21,852 bases of DNA from a virus. The position numbers and the translations under genes were made by a program. The DNA is taken from positions 1 through 21,852 of the IMG/VR virus record IMGVR_UViG_3300009703_002927; one strand, given 5' to 3'. Positions 6,757-13,249 of this stretch are shown piece after piece (position 1 is the first letter of the stretch; each line of letters opens with the position of its first letter). The notes under the pieces were generated by a model. The model worked only from the letters and a program-made list of their open reading frames with translations. It was not told the origin of the DNA and ran no database searches.

Positions 6757-7955
6757 TTGAATGATGATTGTAACCCACCAACAATAAAGTCACCGGCTAT
6801 CTTGAACACAGGATAAACAATACTAGCACGCGGGGTAGGTCTCATACCACGTATAACAATACCTTCGCCGACGGGTATAACATCTCCATGCTGTGTTTCG
6901 AGGCTACTTAAAATTTCTCTACCTAATACACGCGTTGCATGCCAAAACACCGCAGCATCAATGGCTAGTTTGTTATTAACATTTGTATCTTTAATAAACT
7001 CATCTAAGGGCCCTACGGATCTGTTGTCTTCACCAATAACATATTGGTAGATCTTCTTCTGCATAACGAGAACTTTGCTTCCATCTAGTAATTCTACCTT
7101 TTTACCTAATGGGTTACGAGCTTGACTTAACCATAAATCTAATGAGCGTGTATCTTCATTATTTTCTGAGTGACGAATAGTCACTTTTGAATTTAACATC
7201 CCTTGCAAGTCTGGTTCAGCATTAAACCTAACTGGTATAACACCGTGAGTGTCAAAGTCTTTACTTTTAGATACAGCATGAACCTTATTAACCAATCTAT
7301 CGAAAGCGTTTATGTTATATTTTGGATTGCCGACAGAGTCAGCCATCTCTCTACCTTCTCTTCTATTAATTTGCCGCCCAGTTTTAGGATTCTTACCTGT
7401 AACATGCTTAAATTTATTAATACCATGAAAGGCTATAAAATTTTTACCGTAGTTTATAACATTTGTACCGCCTGCTTCAACAAATTCAGTATTAATAAAG
7501 CGCGACTCAGTAGCAGGTACTACATTCCACATTCTTAATGCTTTAAGCTCAGGTTCAATATGAGGAATAGCGTCGTTTAGAATTCCAAGAAGGATTTGAC
7601 CTGCTTTAACCATGCCATGTTGTTCTTCTTTTACCTCACCTGAAGCTACATCGATTTTGTTTGGCCATTTTTCTTCGAGCCTATCAATTGTAATACCTTC
7701 AAGGTCTAAATCTTTCATTGAACCGCGATCTAATGCAAATTCTTTACCGTTTGGGCCATCGACTAATCTAACTGAGACATTAACTCCATCAATTTTTGTC
7801 GCCGCCGATTTATCTTTGATATGAGTAATAGCGTTTTCGAAAACACGAGTTAAATCTTTACCGGTATTGATATTAGGTAAGTCAAAAGGATGAGGCATAT
7901 GCCCACCAGCGCCTCCTTCGTTAAGTAAGGAGTAAAAGTTGCTAAAATTAATCAT
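6753..7955 (-). CDS. RNA/DNA-ligase-fold nucleotidyltransferase with capsid-targeting-like leader
   Basis: A 400-aa protein with the ordered motifs of covalent nucleotidyltransferases: motif I KIDG (K54 the expected adenylated lysine), ALDRGSMKD (74-82), motif III-like FINTEFVE (153-160), FIAFHGI (173-179), motif IV EGIVIRG (364-370) and motif V-like FKIAGDF (384-390). This supports a polynucleotide ligase, most likely an RNA ligase. A DNA ligase is less likely because no OB-fold domain follows motif V. The N-terminus MINFSNFYSLLNEGG ends in LNE followed by G, matching the prohead-protease cleavage rule. The start overlaps the upstream stop (ATGA) and the stop overlaps the downstream start. 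Inference: packaged in the virion. Confidence 0.8.
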   Translation of the reverse strand: MINFSNFYSLLNEGGAGGHMPHPFDLPNINTGKDLTRVFENAITHIKDKSAATKIDGVNVSVRLVDGPNGKEFALDRGSMKDLDLEGITIDRLEEKWPNKIDVASGEVKEEQHGMVKAGQILLGILNDAIPHIEPELKALRMWNVVPATESRFINTEFVEAGGTNVINYGKNFIAFHGINKFKHVTGKNPKTGRQINRREGREMADSVGNPKYNINAFDRLVNKVHAVSKSKDFDTHGVIPVRFNAEPDLQGMLNSKVTIRHSENNEDTRSLDLWLSQARNPLGKKVELLDGSKVLVMQKKIYQYVIGEDNRSVGPLDEFIKDTNVNNKLAIDAAVFWHATRVLGREILSSLETQHGDVIPVGEGIVIRGMRPTPRASIVYPVFKIAGDFIVGGLQSSFK

Positions 7956-8323
7956 ACTGTTGGTGACCCATATCTAGTAATTAAATCGCGTAAACTTTCG
8001 TGCATATCGAATGCATTCTTAGGAGTTATTTTGTCGCTAAAGATATCTAAATCAGCTTCTTCAAGATCTTCTGGGTTAATAGAAAGTAGTTCAAGCATAT
8101 CACGAACAGCTTCAACGTAACCTTGGTCAGTCAACGTTTTAGTTTCTTGTTCGTCAGGTACAGGTGCCTCAGCAGCAGGGTCGCCAGGTGGAGGCGGTAC
8201 GGCAGGAGCAGGTTGCGCTGCCATAGCTGCATCAACAGCACCGCCAAGTTCATCACCGGGTGCTTCATACAAAACACCTTGTTTTTTTGCAAAATTTTGT
8301 AAAACGTCGTTAAGCTTACCCAT
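7952..8323 (-). CDS. Unknown Pro/Ala-rich protein with capsid-targeting-like leader
   Basis: A 123-aa protein and first gene of the late operon that continues into the ligase and the nucleotidyltransferase. The N-terminal 20 residues (MGKLNDVLQNFAKKQGVLYE) end in LYE followed by A, again the prohead-protease rule. A Pro/Ala-rich low-complexity linker (about 30-55) follows, then a likely helical acidic domain (EAVRDMLELLSINPEDLEEA onward) ending in a helix with MHESLRDLITRYG. The family is not recognised. A CTAAATA core lies eight bases before the ATG. Confidence 0.75.
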   Translation of the reverse strand: MGKLNDVLQNFAKKQGVLYEAPGDELGGAVDAAMAAQPAPAVPPPPGDPAAEAPVPDEQETKTLTDQGYVEAVRDMLELLSINPEDLEEADLDIFSDKITPKNAFDMHESLRDLITRYGSPTV

Positions 8324-8331
8324 ATCGTTAA

Positions 8332-8338
8332 TATTTAG
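8332..8338 (-). promoter_or_regulatory. Late promoter core (CTAAATA variant)
   Basis: The reverse strand reads ACTAAATA, then TTAACGAT and the ATG at 8323. This is a one-base variant of the late core. The TAA of the upstream orphan frame lies within it, the same arrangement as at the other late promoters. Confidence 0.5.
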
Positions 8339-8460
8339 TCAGTTATATATAGATAAACGGGTGTAACCTTATAATCAGGAGAATTGAGATCTAGCTCTGT
8401 ATCTGTATATAAGGGCGGCCCAACGGCTACATATAACCTTATTCTTGTGTCACTGGTAAA
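8335..8460 (-). pseudogene. Orphan reading frame without a start codon (possible 3' gene fragment)
   Basis: Between the gene at 7952-8323 and the one at 8450-9013 the reverse strand has 41 open codons ending in TAA at 8337-8335. The translation contains RLYVAVGPPLYTDTELDLN and ends VYLYITD, which looks like a real protein C-terminus. There is no ATG, GTG or TTG in this frame after the upstream TGA at 8461-8463. Its stop sits inside a late promoter, as for genuine genes here. It could be a gene remnant left by insertion of the two genes upstream, a product of +1 frameshifting from the 187-aa gene, or chance. Confidence 0.35.
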
Positions 8461-9013
8461 TCAACTGCTTCGACTTAACTTTCTTAAAATAGTTGTTCGA
8501 GAGATATTCAAGGCCGTTTGCATTCGCGAAATATCTAGCTTTTGAGTATGTAAATTTGGAAATATCATATTTATCTGCTATGCATTTCGCAGCTGTTACT
8601 ATATCAGCACACTCGCCTGAGTTTTTATTTCTCTTTAATAGTCCGAATGATATATTAGCTGATAAGATTTTAAGAGGAAGCATCTTCGTTATTTTAGATA
8701 TTAGTGTATTGAAGAACTTTATCCTATCATTGAGTGGTATATATTTGAGTAGATCGCTTTCGATTGGAATTTTGTCACTGTACAGTATGACAACCTTTTC
8801 TTTACTCTTACTGTTGAGTATGTACTCGCATAGCTCGAATATAATATGGTGATAGAATAGCCGTTTGACATCAGTTGACTTTATATTGAGCTGATTATCT
8901 TTAATTAGATCATATCGGTTGACATCATCAATTAATTTAGGCTCAGCATATTTTTTGTAAATGGATGCAAAATCTAATATCCGAAGATTGTATATTGGAT
9001 ATACTAGATTCAT
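8450..9013 (-). CDS. Unknown 187-aa protein, coupled to GIY-YIG gene
   Basis: The family is not recognised. The protein is Lys/Ile/Leu-rich and mostly helical (from MNLVYPIYNLRILDFASIYK), with a basic C-terminus (YFKKVKSKQLIYQ). The ATG at 9013 was chosen over an in-frame ATG 30 bases upstream because it overlaps the stop of the GIY-YIG gene (ATGA) with an AAAGAAA stretch just upstream. It may be a partner of the endonuclease, carried by the same insertion, or a DNA-binding protein; nothing in the sequence decides. Confidence 0.65.
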   Translation of the reverse strand: MNLVYPIYNLRILDFASIYKKYAEPKLIDDVNRYDLIKDNQLNIKSTDVKRLFYHHIIFELCEYILNSKSKEKVVILYSDKIPIESDLLKYIPLNDRIKFFNTLISKITKMLPLKILSANISFGLLKRNKNSGECADIVTAAKCIADKYDISKFTYSKARYFANANGLEYLSNNYFKKVKSKQLIYQ

Positions 9014-9414
9014 TTCTTTTTTGGTTTCCGTCCAATTCTGCAATTTATAATCCCGTTGTAATATTTGTCGCTAAGTAATACACCTAGTTTGAATTGTAGC
9101 TCTGCCTCGTAATAAGCGAGCTCCCATTTATTATAGCACAATTTGAGAATAGTGAAAGCAAAATTTTCCTTACCGTATGTTTCAATATCACTGTTTAGCT
9201 CATTACATGAGCCGGTATATGTTTTCCAATCTGATTCGGTAATTAATTTCCTTTTGTTCTTTTTACCTTTGAGAGGAGGCCGCTTAATAATTTTTTCAAT
9301 TTGCTTTTTACCAATATAACTCCTTTGACTAGAAAGGTTGGTAATCTCATAAATGAACCCATAGCAGCTCTCTTGCGGGAAATTTTCATGATAGTGCCAG
9401 TGACCAAGGTCCAT
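9010..9414 (-). CDS. GIY-YIG endonuclease
   Basis: A 134-aa protein. The GIY-YIG signature is seen as GFIYEITN (19-26) and SYIGKK (32-37), separated by the usual ten residues. It continues with a Lys-rich segment (about 41-57), WKTYTGSCNEL (63-73), a YYEAEL stretch (101-106) that would hold the catalytic Glu, and a C-terminal NCRIGRKPKKK. This is a small stand-alone nuclease of the sort common in T4-type phages as a free-standing homing endonuclease. It lies nine bases after the 76-aa gene and is coupled to the 187-aa gene. DNA repair rather than homing is possible. Confidence 0.8.
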   Translation of the reverse strand: MDLGHWHYHENFPQESCYGFIYEITNLSSQRSYIGKKQIEKIIKRPPLKGKKNKRKLITESDWKTYTGSCNELNSDIETYGKENFAFTILKLCYNKWELAYYEAELQFKLGVLLSDKYYNGIINCRIGRKPKKK

Positions 9415-9423
9415 TAACGTTAC

Positions 9424-9654
9424 TTATTGGGGAACCGTTAGAAATATAGTTTCAGGAGCAGTACGTGTTGCTACCTTTGCTTTAGTTTTCTTCTTCTTTT
9501 TCTTGGCACCAATAATTTTAGGTATACGTGTATCATCTGGAGCGTAAGAATCAGAATTACCGACGAGTTGTGATGCGCTGCCACCTAAACCAACAGACGC
9601 AACTGACATCTGTTCGTTAATAGACTCTAAAAAATATTTTCTAAATAGTGACAT
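9424..9654 (-). CDS. Small basic protein with capsid-targeting-like leader (internal-protein-like)
   Basis: A 76-aa protein. The N-terminus MSLFRKYFLESINEQMS is an aromatic-rich amphipathic leader ending INE followed by Q, fitting the (L/I)xE rule. A Ser/Gly-rich stretch and then a poly-Lys block (GAKKKKKKTKAKV, about 49-61) follow. Small, basic, leader-bearing proteins resemble the T4 internal proteins packaged with DNA. An ATTAAATA late-type core lies six bases before the ATG. It faces away from uvsY. Confidence 0.72.
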   Translation of the reverse strand: MSLFRKYFLESINEQMSVASVGLGGSASQLVGNSDSYAPDDTRIPKIIGAKKKKKKTKAKVATRTAPETIFLTVPQ

Positions 9655-9660
9655 TACAAT

Positions 9661-9668
9661 TATTTAAT
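9661..9668 (-). promoter_or_regulatory. Late promoter core (ATTAAATA variant)
   Basis: The reverse strand reads ATTAAATA, then ATTGTA and the ATG at 9654. It lies two bases from the -35 box of the divergent uvsY promoter. Confidence 0.5.
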
Positions 9669-9669
9669 C

Positions 9670-9697
9670 TTGATTATAGCAGTTTATATGTTATCAT
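9670..9697 (+). promoter_or_regulatory. Sigma70-like promoter of uvsY operon
   Basis: TTGATT (9670-9675), a 16-base spacer and TATCAT (9692-9697), then 11 bases to the uvsY ATG at 9709. No strong Shine-Dalgarno is present (only AAAGA next to the start). Confidence 0.6.
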
Positions 9698-9708
9698 TAA
9701 CATAAAGA

Positions 9709-10104
9709 ATGTCTCTACTTGACAAATATATCGAAGAAATGGGCGAAGATACCTCTATAGATGAGTTTAATATGAAAGAGGTTCAGATGAAGCTCCCCGC
9801 AATTAAACACAAATGGGCAGGTAGATTAATTAGAATTAAAATACAAATTGCTGAATTAAGCCGCAAAAAGAAAAACTTAGTAGAAAAGAGTACTGAGCAA
9901 TTAATTGAAGATTCGCCCGTAAAATTAACAGCTACAACAGTAAAGCAGCAAGTTGAAAAGTCAGATCTAATTAAACAATTAAACAAAGAGTTACAAGATT
10001 TATATCTCGCACAAGAGTTTTTAGAGAAAGTAGAAAAGATACTTAACAGTATGACATTTGATATTAAGAACCTTACAGATATTATTAAGTTAGAGACACA
10101 ATGA
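9709..10104 (+). CDS. uvsY: Recombination mediator UvsY
   Basis: A 131-aa protein, close to T4 UvsY (137 aa). In T4, UvsY loads the UvsX recombinase onto single-stranded DNA coated with gp32. The N-terminus (MSLLDKYIEEMGEDTSIDEF) is acidic, followed by a long basic helical region with many Lys (about 40-70) and a helical C-terminus (FLEKVEKILNSMTFDIKNL). The call rests on length, composition and the position directly before uvsW, to which it is joined by an ATGA overlap. Sequence similarity to T4 is weak by eye. Confidence 0.78.
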   Translation: MSLLDKYIEEMGEDTSIDEFNMKEVQMKLPAIKHKWAGRLIRIKIQIAELSRKKKNLVEKSTEQLIEDSPVKLTATTVKQQVEKSDLIKQLNKELQDLYLAQEFLEKVEKILNSMTFDIKNLTDIIKLETQ

Positions 10105-11621
10105 CAATAAAATTTGATTGGGATAGTCGACGCAGACAAGGTATTGTATCAGGTGAAATGTATGATTCAATTCGCGAGCACTTCTCTGTTGTAAATAAGA
10201 CAGCTAGATTTGCCCGAATGAGAGGTGCCCGCTGGGCCCCGAACAGGCATTATGCAATAACACCTGCTGGTAGATTTGATATAGGATTATATAAAGACAT
10301 ATTGTCGTATATTAATAGCACCGGTTATACTGGCTCTATTATTACTACGCCTGAGTTTAGAGCTCAAACATCACCAGTATATGAGGATACTGAAATAACC
10401 AAACTTAAATTAGAGTTAAGAGACTACCAGCGTGATATTGTTAAACAGTGTTTGGAGTCAGGCAGAGGAGTGACAGTATTAGCTACTGCTGGTGGTAAGA
10501 CCTTGACTATAGCTACTTTATTGGAGAGCATATATAAAAATGACCCATCTTTTAAGTGCGCTGTTATTGTTCCTGATTTAGGTTTAGTTGAGCAAACATT
10601 TAGCGACTTTTTCGACTACGGTATTTCATTTACTGTATCAAAATGGTCTGGTAATAATGAATTGAACTTAGGTACAAATGTTGTTATATGTAACCTAGGT
10701 ATTTTACAAAGTAAAAACTCCGACACGTCATGGCTTCAAGATATTGATACCTGTATTGTAGACGAGGTGCATAAGGTTAGAAAGGGTAATAAAATAAACA
10801 AAATTCTAAAATCAATTCGTACACCTCATAAGTTTGGGTTTACCGGTACTATGCCGGAAGAGCAAGTTGATCAATGGAATATAATTGGACATATAGGGAC
10901 TATAATTTATGAGCGCAATAGCTACGAATTAAGAAAAGAGCAATATGTGTCTCAAGTTAAAGTACAGGTGCTAAAATTAGACTATGTTGATGAGCCTCGA
11001 TATGTGTTGTATCCAGGAGAACAGTTAAACCCGACAGACCGTTATCAGCGCGAACTTGAGTTTATTAAAAACAGTCCATTTAGAAATAATGTTTTATCTA
11101 AACTATGTAATAAGTTCGATCGTAATAGTTTAATAATGGTTGATTATATTGATCATGGGTTTATACTACAGAAATATTTAACAGCAGCCTGTACAGGCAA
11201 AAAGATATATTATATTAGAGGAGAAATAGCAGTTGAGGATAGAGACCGAGTACGAGAAGTTATGGAGATGGAGGATAATGTTGTCGTTATCGCAATATCA
11301 AAAATATTTTCAACAGGTATTAATATTAAGAATTTACATTATATCGTATTTGCTAGCGGCGGTAAAGCTAAGATCAAGACAATACAGTCGATTGGTCGAG
11401 GTCTTCGGTTGCATAAAGACAAAGAACAGCTTATAATTTTTGATATATGTGATAATTTGCAATATAGTCTTAGCCACAGCGCTAAGCGATTAAAGCATTA
11501 CAAAAAGGAGAACATAGAATATGGCGTCCAAGACATCAAAGAAAAAGTCAGCATCGAAGAAAAAATCGGTAAAGAAGAAAACAGCGACAAAGAAAAAATC
11601 TGCGACAAAGAAAACGGCTAA
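10101..11621 (+). CDS. uvsW: DNA helicase UvsW (superfamily 2)
   Basis: A 506-aa protein (T4 UvsW is about 500). UvsW unwinds R-loops, branch-migrates recombination intermediates and, in T4, shuts off origin replication. Seen: the Q-like LRDYQ (106-110), motif I ATAGGKT (128-134), motif II VDEVH (220-224), motif III FTGTMPE and motif VI QSIGRGLRL (429-437). The C-terminal about 33 residues are Glu/Lys-rich and are encoded in the 101 bases shared with gp55, so this tail is probably a by-product of the overlap or the reverse. The start overlaps the uvsY stop (ATGA). Confidence 0.93.
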   Translation: MTIKFDWDSRRRQGIVSGEMYDSIREHFSVVNKTARFARMRGARWAPNRHYAITPAGRFDIGLYKDILSYINSTGYTGSIITTPEFRAQTSPVYEDTEITKLKLELRDYQRDIVKQCLESGRGVTVLATAGGKTLTIATLLESIYKNDPSFKCAVIVPDLGLVEQTFSDFFDYGISFTVSKWSGNNELNLGTNVVICNLGILQSKNSDTSWLQDIDTCIVDEVHKVRKGNKINKILKSIRTPHKFGFTGTMPEEQVDQWNIIGHIGTIIYERNSYELRKEQYVSQVKVQVLKLDYVDEPRYVLYPGEQLNPTDRYQRELEFIKNSPFRNNVLSKLCNKFDRNSLIMVDYIDHGFILQKYLTAACTGKKIYYIRGEIAVEDRDRVREVMEMEDNVVVIAISKIFSTGINIKNLHYIVFASGGKAKIKTIQSIGRGLRLHKDKEQLIIFDICDNLQYSLSHSAKRLKHYKKENIEYGVQDIKEKVSIEEKIGKEENSDKEKICDKENG

Positions 11622-12162
11622 GAAAGCGGTTGCTAAAAAGGCCGCAGTCAAAGCTGCACCTAAAAAGGCTGCATCTAAAAAGGCTGCATCTAAAAAGGCT
11701 GCACCTAAAAAGCGTAAGCGGAAGTCTAGTAAGGATAAGAAGCCGCATTATGTTGACAGTAAAGTTTTTTACGAGCAAATAAAAGAGTATTATCGTACAG
11801 ATATAATTCCTGACGAGCTTGCATCTTCACTTACTAAGATTGCACAAGGGCTAAGTTTTGCTCCAAACTTTATAAACTACTCATATAAAGATGAAATGGT
11901 TGGCGACGCGATCTTAAAAATGTTCTCCGCATTAAAAAATAAAAAGTTTAACATCGAGTCTCATAACAACCCTTTTTCATACTTTACTACGATTGCCTTT
12001 CACGCATTTATTAATAGAATTAAGAAGGAAAAGAAATACAAGGAGACGGTAACCAAATATCAAGAAACCGTTTATTTCGACACAATCCAGGACGATGAAA
12101 TGTCAGGTGGTAAGCACATTTATATCGACCCGGCTCCTGGTGACGACGATTATGACCAGTGA
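11521..12162 (+). CDS. 55: Late-transcription sigma factor gp55 with lysine-rich N-terminal tail
   Basis: A 213-aa protein. Residues 75-213 look like T4 gp55, the small sigma factor that directs RNA polymerase to TATAAATA; the clearest block is NPFSYFTTIAFHAFINRIKK (150-169), the sigma region 2 equivalent. The first 74 residues are a Lys/Ala/Ser tail with 33 Lys, like histone H1 tails, which T4 gp55 (185 aa) lacks. Start: ATG at 11521 with AAGGAG about ten bases upstream, inside the uvsW coding sequence; 101 bases overlap. The C-terminus is acidic (PGDDDYDQ). The tail may raise DNA affinity (inference). The - strand late promoters here are its likely targets. Confidence 0.87.
   Translation: MASKTSKKKSASKKKSVKKKTATKKKSATKKTAKKAVAKKAAVKAAPKKAASKKAASKKAAPKKRKRKSSKDKKPHYVDSKVFYEQIKEYYRTDIIPDELASSLTKIAQGLSFAPNFINYSYKDEMVGDAILKMFSALKNKKFNIESHNNPFSYFTTIAFHAFINRIKKEKKYKETVTKYQETVYFDTIQDDEMSGGKHIYIDPAPGDDDYDQ
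11653..11712 (+). repeat. Tandem 15-base repeat in gp55 tail (4 copies)
   Basis: Four head-to-tail copies of GCTGCA(C/T)CTAAAAAG, each encoding AA(P/S)KK. The only differences between units are single C/T changes. Such repeats can expand or contract by slippage, changing the tail length. Confidence 0.9.
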
Positions 12163-13210
12163 TATTTTTATTAACGATACTAAAGTTTGTTGCATAAGCG
12201 ATATTCATATTGGTGTTCATCAGAATAGTGGTGTGTGGCATAGTATTGCTTTGAAGTGGGCTCGATGGTTAAAAGAAGAGCTAACAGATAAAGGCATCCG
12301 TGATATTATTATTAGCGGAGATTTCTTTCATTATAGAGATGATATAGCTGTCAATACAATTGACTTTGCATCTAAGCTGTTAGATGAATGGAAAGATTTT
12401 AACATCGTAATGCTCGTAGGTAATCATGATGCATATTATAAAGATAAGTCAGATGTTAATTCATTATCAATTTTAGATGGCTGGAAAAACATTACTGTTA
12501 TATCAGAACCTACAACTGCAGTTATCTTCGGCAAAACAGTTACGTTTTGTCCATGGGGAACACAAGCAGATCAAATACCAGAAAGTGATTTAGTTTTCGG
12601 TCATTTTGAAATACAAAATTTCAAGCAGAACAGGTTCAAAGTTTGTGAAACTGGTGTACCAGCTAGCGATCTTTTAGATAAATGTAAATTGGTAATATCC
12701 GGTCATTTTCATCTACGCGATGAAAGGGTTTATAGTAATGGTAAGATTTTATATCTAGGTAACCCATATCAAATGGATTTCGGTGATATTGAGAATACAA
12801 AAGGGTATTATATTTTAGATTTCGATTCTCTCACGTATGATTTTACGCCGAACGATTTATCGCCTGAGCATTATAAAATATATTTGTCTGAGTTGGCTAA
12901 AGCAGGTAAGTTGACAGAGGAAATTAAAGACAAGTTTAGAAATAATTTTATTAAATTTGTTATTGACAAAAACATAAGCCCTGATGAGGTAGATTTAGTT
13001 ATTAAAAAGTTTATGTCGCTTAAGCCTATGCACATTAATGTAGATTACGCGATTAACTTTAGCAAATTTGTTGTTGACGATAGCAAGATACAGGATTTTA
13101 GTGGTGTCGATGTTACAACTGCAATTGAAGAGTTTATTAACTTAATGGAAATAGAGCATAAGGATGAAGTTATAAAACAAACAATTGAGTTATACAAGAA
13201 ATGTTCATAG
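12152..13210 (+). CDS. 47: Recombination endonuclease subunit gp47 (Mre11/SbcD-like)
   Basis: Nuclease subunit of the gp46/gp47 complex that resects DNA ends for recombination-dependent replication. A 352-aa protein from the ATG at 12152 (T4 gp47 is 339). Metallophosphoesterase motifs: DIH (17-19), GDFFH (56-60), GNHD (90-93) and GHFH (184-187). The frame is open 57 bases further upstream inside gp55, but the ATG at 12152 places the first motif at the expected distance. The start overlaps the end of gp55 by 11 bases. gp46 follows after 39 bases. Confidence 0.93.
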   Translation: MTSDIFINDTKVCCISDIHIGVHQNSGVWHSIALKWARWLKEELTDKGIRDIIISGDFFHYRDDIAVNTIDFASKLLDEWKDFNIVMLVGNHDAYYKDKSDVNSLSILDGWKNITVISEPTTAVIFGKTVTFCPWGTQADQIPESDLVFGHFEIQNFKQNRFKVCETGVPASDLLDKCKLVISGHFHLRDERVYSNGKILYLGNPYQMDFGDIENTKGYYILDFDSLTYDFTPNDLSPEHYKIYLSELAKAGKLTEEIKDKFRNNFIKFVIDKNISPDEVDLVIKKFMSLKPMHINVDYAINFSKFVVDDSKIQDFSGVDVTTAIEEFINLMEIEHKDEVIKQTIELYKKCS

Positions 13211-13232
13211 TAGTAACTCCAAATTTTTATTA

Positions 13233-13238
13233 TATAAT
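13233..13238 (+). promoter_or_regulatory. Possible -10 box before gp46
   Basis: TATAAT followed by 11 bases and the gp46 ATG. No convincing -35 box is at 16-17 bases. The distance to the start matches the other + strand promoters here, and no Shine-Dalgarno is seen. Confidence 0.4.
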
Positions 13239-13249
13239 AGATATTATTC

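Noticed and set aside
8450-9423. Group I intron hosting the GIY-YIG gene
   Set aside because: Coding sequence fills almost the whole interval, leaving little room for intron RNA structure, and no intron core was recognised.
11548-11778. Cys/Arg/Phe-rich open frame antisense to gp55
   Set aside because: It is the reverse of the Lys-rich repeat and has a repetitive, non-protein-like composition.
12095-12151. Longer N-terminus of gp47
   Set aside because: It lies in the end of gp55 and would add 19 residues before the first nuclease strand; the ATG at 12152 gives the usual length.
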